This document shows positions 5,961-11,897 of a stretch of DNA of 12,158 nucleotides, piece after piece; position 1 is the stretch's first letter; each line of letters begins with the position of its first letter. Position numbers and translations under genes: made by a program. This DNA is from an uncultured Clostridia bacterium (lineage in GTDB: Bacteria > Bacillota > Clostridia > Christensenellales > UBA1242). The stretch covers positions 1 to 12,158 of the forward strand of contig CANDFN010000027.1 in assembly GCA_947384015.1 (NCBI GenBank), written 5' to 3'. A model generated the notes under the pieces. That model searched no databases, was not told where the DNA came from, and saw only the letters and a program-made list of their open reading frames with translations.

Positions 5961-6308
5961 CTATAATCTTACATCGACTATATGGACGGCAACCTCTTTG
6001 ACAACCATACCTGCAAAACGTTCAACATTATATTTAACGCTTTGCCTAATGCTATCCGAAACCGCCTGAGCTGAAACACCACTGTGCCTCATAACCACAT
6101 AGACGCCAATATTCATACAATCATTTTCTAGGACAGTTATTACCACCCCGTTACGAGAGTTATCTAATGAATCACCCTTGAAAAAACCACGTTGGGGAAC
6201 TAATCCAACAACGCCAGCACATTCTAGCACTGAAACAGCAGCAACCTTGCTTATTGCACGTTTGCTGATTGTTATTTTTCCAAATGAATTAAAAGTTGCT
6301 AAATTCAT
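5961..6308 (-). CDS. Asp23/Gls24 family envelope stress protein (YloU), 115 aa
   Basis: Small Asp23-family protein (DUF322), usually membrane-associated through partners and linked to envelope or alkaline stress; its exact biochemical role is unsettled. The sequence shows the typical pattern: an N-terminal strand GKITISKRAISKVAAVSVLECAGV, a central VVITVLENDCMNIGVYVVMRHSG two-strand segment, a helix QAVSDSIRQSVKYNVERF, and the closing strand KEVAVHIVDVRL. The start ATG 6308 has GGAG 5 nt upstream. Its stop TAG is 13 nt before fakA and overlaps the fakA ribosome binding site. The pair yloU-yloV divergent from rpmB is conserved in many Bacillota, which supports the assignment. Confidence 0.93.
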   Translation of the reverse strand: MNLATFNSFGKITISKRAISKVAAVSVLECAGVVGLVPQRGFFKGDSLDNSRNGVVITVLENDCMNIGVYVVMRHSGVSAQAVSDSIRQSVKYNVERFAGMVVKEVAVHIVDVRL

Positions 6309-6323
6309 TAATTCTCCATTTCT

Positions 6324-6352
6324 ATTATAGTATATAATTTTAAATTAATCAA
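6324..6352 (-). promoter_or_regulatory. Promoter of the asp23-fakA operon with an SD-only leader
   Basis: Minus strand: TTGATT (6352-6347), a 17-nt spacer and TATAAT (6329-6324). +1 is predicted at 6317, the first G of GGAG, so the 9-nt leader would be just GGAGAATTA. Confidence 0.8.
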
Positions 6353-6381
6353 ATAATTTAACATATTTTTTATAAAAATAC

Positions 6382-6410
6382 TTGCGTTTTTTATTTTTTT
6401 ATGATATGAT
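6382..6410 (+). promoter_or_regulatory. Promoter of rpmB
   Basis: TTGCGT (6382-6387), 17 nt, TATGAT (6405-6410) with extended -10 TGA. Leader of about 30 nt. It diverges from the asp23 promoter; the two -35 boxes are 29 bp apart. Confidence 0.75.
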
Positions 6411-6446
6411 TAATCAGTAATACGAATATACCACAGGAGGTTTTTT

Positions 6447-6632
6447 ATGAAAGTTTGTGAAATTTGTGGTAAAGGACGCACTTTCGGCTGTAATGTTAGC
6501 CACAGTATGCGCCATACAAACAGGTCTTTTGGTGCCAATCTTCAAAAAGTTGAAGTTGAGCTTAATGGCAAAAAAACAAAAAAATTGCTTTGCACTAACT
6601 GCATTAAAACTTTAAAAAAAGAAGCTAAGTAA
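6447..6632 (+). CDS. rpmB: 50S ribosomal protein L28 (bL28), zinc-binding form, 61 aa
   Basis: Structural protein of the large ribosomal subunit. The start CEICGKGRTFGCNVSHSMRHTNRSF is the diagnostic bL28 signature and the length is normal. It keeps both zinc-ribbon pairs, CEIC (4-7) and CTNC (49-52), so this is the Zn-dependent C+ form. In some bacteria C+ ribosomal proteins are replaced by Zn-free copies during zinc starvation; no second copy is in the window. The Shine-Dalgarno AGGAGG (6435-6440) is near-perfect. Monocistronic and divergent from asp23-fakA, as in B. subtilis. Confidence 0.98.
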   Translation: MKVCEICGKGRTFGCNVSHSMRHTNRSFGANLQKVEVELNGKKTKKLLCTNCIKTLKKEAK

Positions 6633-6670
6633 TTATTGCCATTAATATTGTTTTTTATAATAATAAATAA

Positions 6671-6700
6671 AAAATATGCTCCATTTTGGAGCATATTTTT
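6671..6700. terminator. Bidirectional terminator between rpmB and the ABC-F gene
   Basis: Long stem TATGCTCCA (6675-6683) / TGGAGCATA (6687-6695) with loop TTT, extended by A4/T pairs and flanked by an A tract and T5. It can stop rpmB transcripts and also leftward transcripts of the ABC-F gene, which has no other leftward terminator after its stop codon. Confidence 0.9.
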
Positions 6701-6727
6701 GTATATGCAACCTATCTTAGTTATTGT

Positions 6728-6756
6728 TAAACAATCAGCATGATTGTTTATTTTTT
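6728..6756 (+). terminator. Second rightward terminator or dyad after rpmB
   Basis: Perfect 9-bp inverted repeat TAAACAATC (6728-6736) / GATTGTTTA (6742-6750), 5-nt loop, then T6 (6751-6756). It reads as an intrinsic terminator only on the plus strand, so it would back up the rpmB terminator and block read-through into the antisense of the ABC-F gene. Confidence 0.65.
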
Positions 6757-6792
6757 ACACGCCATTATTTGCATATGTTTTGAAAAAAGCTA

Positions 6793-8334
6793 TTATGTAA
6801 AGCTATTATCTTTACACTTAGCAAAACATTCTGGCGTTAGTTGATAAACTTCGTTACAAACCTCATCAATAAATTTCCTATCATGAGACACCGTTATTAT
6901 TGCTCCATGATATTCTTTTAGTATACTTCTAATAACTGGCTTAGAAAGCGGGCTTAAATTTCTAGTAGGTTCATCTAGCAATAAAACATTATTCTTTTCT
7001 ACAATAAGTTTTAGTAACAGGAGTTTTGCCTTTTGACCTTCACTTAAGTTTGATATTTTTGCATTCATCTCATCTGCTGTAAATTTTAAACTTCCCAATA
7101 CAGTTCGTGCATTGTAGTCCATATTAGGAAACGTAATTTCTTCAACTGGTGTTTTATTATAGTTTAAATTTTCATAATAATTCTGAGAAAAACAACCAAC
7201 TTTTAAGCCCTGAACCTTTTGCATTTCCTTAAAAATTTCTTTTATCATCGTTGTTTTTCCAGCCCCATTTTTACCTATAATTGCAACTTTTTGGGGACCA
7301 CAAACCTTAAAGCAAATGTTTTTACAAAGAATTTTACCACCCGCTTTTAGTTCTTTTATATGCAAGTTTAGAACTTGTTTTTGTTGCGGGATACAAATAG
7401 TCTTATCTACAATTAGTTTTATAGCTTCTTCCCTTTCTGGGATTTCGGTTAATTCTTCATTTTCTAAGCGAGTTTCTTGCGCCTTGACATTAGCCATTTT
7501 CTTTGCCAAAAGTCTACCAGAAATAGGGTCCCTTATAGCTTTATTAAGTGCATTTTCCACCTTTTGTTTTATTTGCATTATCACTGCTTGTTTTTTTGCT
7601 TTTACACGTCTTTCATTAAGTGCAATTTGCGTTTGCTTTGTTATAGACAAATTTCTATCTGCAACATACTGCAAATAGTTTGTTTTAGCCAAAGTGTGCC
7701 TAGGGGAAGACTTTTTAACAAGTTGCTCTATATGCAAAATTTGGTTTGCACATTGTTCTAACATAATTTCATCATGTGATATGAATATTATTGGATTATT
7801 ATATTCCTTTATAAATTTTTGAAGCCAGTTCAAAGTTTCTATATCTAAATCATTTGTTGGTTCATCTAACAACAATGCGGTAGCCTGATTTAGTAACAGT
7901 TTTGCCAGTTGTAACTTTATTTTTTCTCCGCCAGACAAAATACTTATTTTAGGATTCTCTTCTATTAACCTATCTACATTTAGCAATTTAAAATACTTGT
8001 CTGCTTGCGCAAACTTTTCATATATAGAAAATTCTTCTTCGTTCGTTTCTTCGTTTGTTATAAGGTAATCCACAACATTATAGTTAAGCCATTTATTTGG
8101 CAGTTTTTGTTCTAGCAACCCAAGTTTTTCATCCAACATATAAATTAATCCAGAAACCATGCAATAATCTGTAATTAAGCCTTTATTGAAAATAGCCTTT
8201 AATATGGTAGATTTACCATTGCCTTCTTCTCCAATTATTGCAAGTTTATCCCCTTTATTAACAGTCAATGTTAGATTTTCAACCAAAGTTCTGCCCTTGT
8301 TTGTTTTTATTGTTACATTATTTAATTTTATCAT
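6793..8334 (-). CDS. ABC-F ATPase, probable ribosome-protection (antibiotic resistance) type, 513 aa
   Basis: Soluble twin-ABC protein without membrane helices; ABC-F proteins act on the ribosome E site. ABC1 (about 1-205): Walker A GEEGNGKS (35-42), signature LSGGE (133-137), Walker B LLLDEP with E158, H187. Interdomain linker about 206-315, basic and helical, the P-site tRNA/drug-site reaching element. ABC2: Walker A GKNGAGKT (354-361), variant signature LSEGQ (430-434), LLLDEP with E455, followed by TRNLSPLSKPVIR, and VSHD with H484. Both catalytic glutamates are intact. The start ATG 8334 has AGGAGG. The upstream leader is an attenuator with a leader peptide, which is typical of antibiotic-resistance ABC-F genes (vmlR, lmo0919, msr types) and not of housekeeping EttA-like ones. 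I infer resistance to PTC-targeting drugs; the drug is unknown. Confidence 0.88.
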   Translation of the reverse strand: MIKLNNVTIKTNKGRTLVENLTLTVNKGDKLAIIGEEGNGKSTILKAIFNKGLITDYCMVSGLIYMLDEKLGLLEQKLPNKWLNYNVVDYLITNEETNEEEFSIYEKFAQADKYFKLLNVDRLIEENPKISILSGGEKIKLQLAKLLLNQATALLLDEPTNDLDIETLNWLQKFIKEYNNPIIFISHDEIMLEQCANQILHIEQLVKKSSPRHTLAKTNYLQYVADRNLSITKQTQIALNERRVKAKKQAVIMQIKQKVENALNKAIRDPISGRLLAKKMANVKAQETRLENEELTEIPEREEAIKLIVDKTICIPQQKQVLNLHIKELKAGGKILCKNICFKVCGPQKVAIIGKNGAGKTTMIKEIFKEMQKVQGLKVGCFSQNYYENLNYNKTPVEEITFPNMDYNARTVLGSLKFTADEMNAKISNLSEGQKAKLLLLKLIVEKNNVLLLDEPTRNLSPLSKPVIRSILKEYHGAIITVSHDRKFIDEVCNEVYQLTPECFAKCKDNSFT

Positions 8335-8356
8335 CCACTCCTCCTAAATTTGTATT

Positions 8357-8383
8357 TCATTTTAAAAGAGTTATCATTTTCAT
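8357..8383 (-). CDS. Second leader ORF, 8 codons (MKMITLLK)
   Basis: ATG 8383 follows a strong Shine-Dalgarno GGGAGG (8395-8390) at 6-nt spacing and ends at TGA (8359-8357), 22 nt before the ABC-F start. It lies downstream of the attenuator terminator. Its stop codon touches the 3' arm of the SD-proximal helix, so a ribosome finishing this ORF would melt that helix and could reinitiate at the ABC-F gene. The product itself is unlikely to have a separate function. Confidence 0.5.
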   Translation of the reverse strand: MKMITLLK

Positions 8384-8400
8384 TTTGCACCTCCCATAGA

Positions 8401-8434
8401 AAAATAAAAAAACTTATGAACAAACATCATAAGT
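8401..8434 (-). terminator. Attenuator terminator in the ABC-F leader
   Basis: Minus strand: perfect 8-bp stem ACTTATGA (8434-8427) / TCATAAGT (8419-8412), 7-nt loop, then TTTTTTATTTT (8411-8401). It lies between promoter and gene on the coding strand, so it can stop leader transcripts before the ABC-F gene. Confidence 0.88.
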
Positions 8435-8527
8435 CAATTTACAAATACAAATTTAGAAAAATTATTGGCAATTAATTATTTACGTAGAAAAATAAAAACG
8501 ATTAACTGCTGATTTATAAATTGACTT
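8431..8527 (-). promoter_or_regulatory. Antiterminator helix of the ABC-F leader
   Basis: AAGUCAAUUUAUAAAU (8527-8512), inside leader-peptide codons 9-14, pairs with AUUUGUAAAUUGACUU (8446-8431) over 16 bp with one U-G. The 3' arm takes over 4 nt (8431-8434) of the terminator's 8-bp 5' arm, so the two structures exclude each other. Ribosomes elongating through the leader peptide would occupy the 5' arm; ribosomes stalled at its first codons, or absent, would leave it free. Confidence 0.75.
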
Positions 8528-8551
8528 TAGATTTGAATTTAATTTAATCAT
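8480..8551 (-). CDS. Leader peptide of the ABC-F attenuator, 23 aa
   Basis: ATG 8551 is preceded by AGGAG (8562-8558) at 6-nt spacing, within a transcript that begins near 8569, and ends at TAA 8482-8480. It begins MIKLNSN and ends RFYFST. Codons 9-14 form the 5' arm of the antiterminator. The likely role is regulatory: its translation rate senses ribosome-targeting drugs or stalling and decides whether transcription proceeds into the ABC-F gene. It has no own terminator or homologous function that I recognise. Confidence 0.72.
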   Translation of the reverse strand: MIKLNSNLKSIYKSAVNRFYFST

Positions 8552-8575
8552 TTTTATCTCCTATATTTTTTTGTT

Positions 8576-8604
8576 ATTATACTACTACAAATTTTATTTG
8601 TCAA
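8576..8604 (-). promoter_or_regulatory. Consensus sigma-A promoter of the ABC-F attenuator transcript
   Basis: Minus strand: TTGACA (8604-8599), exactly 17 nt, TATAAT (8581-8576). Predicted +1 near 8569, giving a leader of about 235 nt before the ABC-F ATG. Such a strong promoter fits constitutive initiation with control by attenuation. Confidence 0.88.
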
Positions 8605-8632
8605 TATATTTAACATTTATTAATTATTTTGT

Positions 8633-8641
8633 CATAAAATA
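8633..8641 (+). promoter_or_regulatory. Putative sporulation-sigma -10 element of spoVM
   Basis: CATAAAAT(A) resembles the sigma-E -10 (CATACAAT-like) and fits the sigma-K pattern CATANNNTA. It ends five bases before ATG 8646. No good sigma-A -35 is found 17 nt upstream; a weak sigma-E-like -35 (around AACATTT, 8612-8618) is possible. Sigma-E control is known for B. subtilis spoVM. Confidence 0.35.
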
Positions 8642-8645
8642 GAAT

Positions 8646-8735
8646 ATGAAAATTTATTGTTGGAAAGCCCCAAAAGCGCTAGGTTTCTTATTAAAGTTAA
8701 TTCTAAAAAAGCAAATTTATTACGTAGGCAAATAA
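8646..8735 (+). CDS. spoVM: Stage V sporulation protein SpoVM, 29 aa
   Basis: Tiny amphipathic peptide that binds convex membrane on the forespore surface and anchors SpoIVA, nucleating the spore coat; it also affects FtsH in B. subtilis. The first 20 residues align without gaps to B. subtilis SpoVM (MKFYTIKLPKF...): M1, K2, Y4, K7, P9, K10, L12, G13 and L20 are identical, with conservative I3, L15, L16 and K17. The helix-breaking P9 is kept. The C-terminus (KKQIYYVGK) is a few residues longer than the 26-aa Bacillus protein. It lies 2 kb from rpmB, its direct neighbour in B. subtilis. No Shine-Dalgarno is visible and the start lies right after a -10-like element. A terminator overlaps the stop codon. 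Confidence 0.88.
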   Translation: MKIYCWKAPKALGFLLKLILKKQIYYVGK

Positions 8736-8759
8736 AAAAAGAGAACGTATTCTCTTTTT
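8734..8759. terminator. Bidirectional terminator between spoVM and dnaJ
   Basis: Stem GAGAA (8741-8745) / TTCTC (8750-8754), extended by A5/T5, loop CGTA (TACG on the minus strand, a UNCG-type loop). It has T5 on the right and, leftward, seven T followed by ATTT. It overlaps the spoVM stop codon and follows dnaJ by about 45 nt. Confidence 0.88.
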
Positions 8760-8804
8760 ATTATTTAAACAAATTTATACCAGCAAGAAATTGTTGGATC
8801 GTTT

Positions 8805-9920
8805 TTATTGTTCCATTTTCTTTTTATAATTATTTGTTTTAGGATAAGATCTATCATTCATAATAGACTGGAGCTCTTTTACTAATTTGGTTGCATTTTT
8901 ATCCAGATCTTTTGGCATTTCGCCTTTTAATGTAACAACTAAATCTCCATTACCTAAGCCCCGTAAGTGTTTAATACCCTTACCGCGCAATGTATAGGTT
9001 GTATTAGATTGTGTTAACGGTGCAATATCTATTGTCTGTTTGCCTTTTAGAGTTGGAATTTCTATTTTACCACCTAATAATAAAGTTGTTATTGGAGTGT
9101 AAGCATCCACATACAAATCATCATCTTTACGAACTAAAAGTGCGTGCGGTTGAACACGAATAAATATGCGTAAATCTCCTGGCACACCATTATTAGATGC
9201 AGTGCGATTTCCTTCTCCTTGAACGCGAACAACTTGGTCATTATCTATGCCGGCAGGGATTTTTACCTTTATTTTAGCATTAACTGTTTTTAATCCGCTT
9301 CCTCTACAAGTGACACATTTATTTTTTACCACCTTTCCTTTTCCGCCACAATTGCGACACACACCAACCGTTCTACTAATACCAAACAAACTCTGTTGAG
9401 TGTATGTAACCTTTCCTGAGCCATTACACTCACTACAAGTTACATAATCGCTATCTGATTTTGCACCTGTTCCATGACAGTCTGGGCAACGCTCTCTACG
9501 ATTAACGGATATCTCTTTTTCTACACCAAAAGCAGCCTCCTCAAAAGATATTGTAAGGTTTGTTTCTATGTCTTCGCCTTTTTCTCTCATTTGTGCAGAA
9601 CCAGCGCGTCCACCACCGAAACCAAACATATTTAATATATCGTCAAAACCGCCAAAGCCCCCTTCAAAGCCGCCAGAAAAACCGCCTCCGCCAAAGCCTT
9701 GTGGACCATCAGCCGAGCCAAATTGGTCGTAATTAGAACGCTTAGTTTTATCGCTTAAAACCGAGTATGCTTCGTTTATTTCTTTAAACTTTTCTGCTGC
9801 TTCTGGGGTTTTGTTTAAGTCTGGATGATATTTTTTTGCAAGATTTCTATATGCAGATTTTATTTCGTCATCACTAGCCGTTTTACTCACCCCTAGTGTT
9901 TCATAATAATTGTTTGCCAT
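8805..9920 (-). CDS. dnaJ: Co-chaperone DnaJ (Hsp40), 371 aa
   Basis: Stimulates the DnaK ATPase and delivers unfolded proteins. Type I layout is complete: J domain 1-70 with the HPD tripeptide (32-34), Gly/Phe-rich linker about 72-106, and four zinc-finger repeats CPDCHGTG, CSECNGSG, CRNCGGKG, CVTCRGSG (Cys 145/148, 162/165, 188/191, 202/205). The C-terminal beta domains bind client. The extreme C-terminus ends in a basic tail KKKMEQ. The start has AAAGGA at good spacing. It lies 139 nt downstream of dnaK in the same orientation, separated by a strong hairpin, so it is probably partly cotranscribed. Confidence 0.98.
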   Translation of the reverse strand: MANNYYETLGVSKTASDDEIKSAYRNLAKKYHPDLNKTPEAAEKFKEINEAYSVLSDKTKRSNYDQFGSADGPQGFGGGGFSGGFEGGFGGFDDILNMFGFGGGRAGSAQMREKGEDIETNLTISFEEAAFGVEKEISVNRRERCPDCHGTGAKSDSDYVTCSECNGSGKVTYTQQSLFGISRTVGVCRNCGGKGKVVKNKCVTCRGSGLKTVNAKIKVKIPAGIDNDQVVRVQGEGNRTASNNGVPGDLRIFIRVQPHALLVRKDDDLYVDAYTPITTLLLGGKIEIPTLKGKQTIDIAPLTQSNTTYTLRGKGIKHLRGLGNGDLVVTLKGEMPKDLDKNATKLVKELQSIMNDRSYPKTNNYKKKMEQ

Positions 9921-9980
9921 AATATCCTTTTTATTTTATATTACTATTTTTATAAAAATAACTGAAAAATAATTTAAACG

Positions 9981-10011
9981 CAACAAATAATGCTCATAGC
10001 ATTATTTGTTG
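9981..10011 (-). promoter_or_regulatory. 14-bp perfect hairpin between dnaK and dnaJ
   Basis: CAACAAATAATGCT (9981-9994) / AGCATTATTTGTTG (9998-10011) with a 3-nt loop. Downstream on the minus strand the sequence is CGTTTAAATTATTTTT, so the T tract is not adjacent and termination would be partial. It could reduce dnaJ relative to dnaK or protect the dnaK 3' end. It does not match CIRCE (TTAGCACTC-N9-GAGTGCTAA). Confidence 0.65.
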
Positions 10012-10059
10012 AATTATATTATCCTTTTTTAACTTTGATTTAAATTAAAGGTTGATTTA

Positions 10060-11874
10060 TTACTCTACAACAACGTTAGGGTCGCCACCATTATTGTCGT
10101 TACCACCATTAGGGTTACCGCCTAAATTGCCATCTTGAGCTGCTTGTTGATACATCTTGCTAAAAACCGTGTTGGCAACATTCATAAGGTCTTCGTTTGC
10201 CTTTTTAAGCTCGTCAAGATTTTCACTATCTAAGTGTTTTTTAGCCTCGTCACAAGCGTCAGTTAAAGATTTTTTATCTTCCTCGCTTAGTTTATCTGCA
10301 TTATCTTTAACAGTTTTTTCTATATTTAAAATTGCAGCATCTAAACCATTGCGTGTGTCTATAACTTCACGTTTCTTTTTATCTTCTTCTGCAAATTGTT
10401 CAGCCTCTTTAACCGCTTTATTAATTTCGTCTTCGCTTAAATTTGTGCTTGCTGTGATTGTTATTTTTTGTTCCTTATTTGTGCCTAAATCTTTAGCACT
10501 AACATTTACAATACCGTTTGCATCTATATCAAAGGTAACTTCAATTTGTGGAACACCTCTTGGAGCTGGTGGAATACCTGTTAATTGGAAACGTCCTAAA
10601 GATTTATTTTGAGCAGCAAATTCACGTTCACCTTGCAAAACATTTATCTCTACACCGGGTTGGTTATCTTGTGCAGTTGAGAAAATTTGGCTCTTTTTAG
10701 TAGGAATTGTTGTGTTGCGTTCTATTAATTTTGTGCATACTCCACCTAAGGTTTCAATACCCAATGATAATGGTGTTACATCTAACAATAATACATCTTT
10801 AACTTCGCCACCTAAAACACCTGCTTGAATTGAAGCACCAATTGCAACACATTCGTCTGGGTTAATACCTTTAAATGGTTGAACAGGAAGTTCTTTTGCC
10901 AAAGCCTCTACAACACAAGGAACACGAGTAGAACCTCCCACCAACACTACGTTGTGGATATCGTTTTTGCTAAGCCCTGCATCTTTTAAAGCTGCGCGTG
11001 TGCAAACTAAAGTTTGTTCTACATAATCTGCAATCAAACTTTCAAATTTAGCACGGGTTAAAGTATATTCTAAGTGTTTAGGACCAGTTGCGTCAGCTGT
11101 GATAAATGGCAAACTGATTGTAGTTTGAGTTAAAGTAGAAAGCTCTATTTTAGCTTTTTCAGCAGCTTCTTTTAGACGTTGTTTTGCAAGTTTGTCGTTT
11201 GTTAAATCTATACCTGTTTCCTTTATAAACTCTGCAACTAACAGTTCCATAATTTTATTATCAAAGTCATCACCACCAAGCCTTGTGTTACCATTGGTTG
11301 AAAGCACTTCAAAAACACCGTCACCAATTTCTAGCACCGATACATCAAATGTTCCGCCACCAAGGTCATACACTAAAATCTTTTGATTTTTTCTATCTTG
11401 TTTATCTAGACCATAAGCAAGAGCCGCTGCTGTTGGTTCGTTAATAATACGCAAAACTTCCAACCCTGCAATTTTACCTGCATTTTTAGTTGCTTGACGT
11501 TGACTATCGTTAAAGTATGCTGGCACGGTAATAACTGCTTGTGTTACAGGCTGACCCAAATATGCCTCTGCATCTTGTTTTAATTTTGTTAAAATCATAG
11601 CACTAATTTCTTCTGGACTATATGCTTTATCGTCAATTTTAACCTTGTAGTCAGTACCCATTTCGCGTTTAATAGAAATTACGGTTTTATCTGGATTTGC
11701 AACCGCTTGACGTTTTGCAACCTGACCCACCAATCTTTCGTTATCTTTAAAACCTACAACACTTGGTGTTGTTCTGCTTCCCTCACTGTTTGGTATAACG
11801 GTTGGTTGACCGCCTTCCATAACAGATACACAACTGTTTGTTGTTCCTAAATCTATACCAATAATTTTACTCAT
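10060..11874 (-). CDS. dnaK: Molecular chaperone DnaK (Hsp70), 604 aa
   Basis: ATP-driven chaperone that binds hydrophobic peptide segments. The nucleotide-binding domain (1-357) has IGIDLGTTNS (5-14), NEPTAAALAYG (145-155), YDLGGGTFDVS (169-179) and VLVGGSTRVP (310-319). The hydrophobic linker VLLLDVTP is at 361-368, the beta-sandwich substrate domain extends to about 505, and the helical lid to about 575. A Gly/Asn-rich tail ends in VVVE. The loop after KREMGTDYKV is short, as in Gram-positive DnaK proteins. ATG 11874 follows AAAGGAG. The upstream gene is a metallo-beta-lactamase-fold hydrolase 23 nt away; grpE and hrcA are not adjacent. Confidence 0.98.
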   Translation of the reverse strand: MSKIIGIDLGTTNSCVSVMEGGQPTVIPNSEGSRTTPSVVGFKDNERLVGQVAKRQAVANPDKTVISIKREMGTDYKVKIDDKAYSPEEISAMILTKLKQDAEAYLGQPVTQAVITVPAYFNDSQRQATKNAGKIAGLEVLRIINEPTAAALAYGLDKQDRKNQKILVYDLGGGTFDVSVLEIGDGVFEVLSTNGNTRLGGDDFDNKIMELLVAEFIKETGIDLTNDKLAKQRLKEAAEKAKIELSTLTQTTISLPFITADATGPKHLEYTLTRAKFESLIADYVEQTLVCTRAALKDAGLSKNDIHNVVLVGGSTRVPCVVEALAKELPVQPFKGINPDECVAIGASIQAGVLGGEVKDVLLLDVTPLSLGIETLGGVCTKLIERNTTIPTKKSQIFSTAQDNQPGVEINVLQGEREFAAQNKSLGRFQLTGIPPAPRGVPQIEVTFDIDANGIVNVSAKDLGTNKEQKITITASTNLSEDEINKAVKEAEQFAEEDKKKREVIDTRNGLDAAILNIEKTVKDNADKLSEEDKKSLTDACDEAKKHLDSENLDELKKANEDLMNVANTVFSKMYQQAAQDGNLGGNPNGGNDNNGGDPNVVVE

Positions 11875-11897
11875 AATTTACTCCTTTATAATTTTGT

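Larger units (their letters stand above)
8344..8456 (-). promoter_or_regulatory. 14-bp inverted repeat abutting the ABC-F Shine-Dalgarno (sequestration helix)
   Basis: In the transcript CUAAAUUUGUAUUU (8456-8443) is perfectly complementary to AAAUACAAAUUUAG (8357-8344). The last AG of the 3' arm is the start of the ABC-F Shine-Dalgarno AGGAGGAG (8345-8338). The helix encloses the terminator and the 8-codon ORF. Its 5' arm also overlaps the antiterminator partner by 4 nt (8443-8446), so the helices compete at their ends. Confidence 0.65.

Noticed and set aside
6703..6776. Outer inverted repeat ATATGCAA/TTGCATAT around the second rpmB terminator
   Set aside because: Eight AT-rich base pairs 58 bp apart are easily due to chance; no further structure supports it.
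8657..8842. Longer frame overlapping spoVM in another register
   Set aside because: It runs through the spoVM/dnaJ terminator into the antisense of dnaJ and has no family signature.
9921..9980. Separate dnaJ promoter
   Set aside because: Only poor matches such as TTGCGT-N17-TATTTT were found in very AT-rich sequence; not enough to claim.
9981..10011. CIRCE heat-shock operator
   Set aside because: The dyad is unrelated in sequence to TTAGCACTC-N9-GAGTGCTAA and has a 3-nt spacer.
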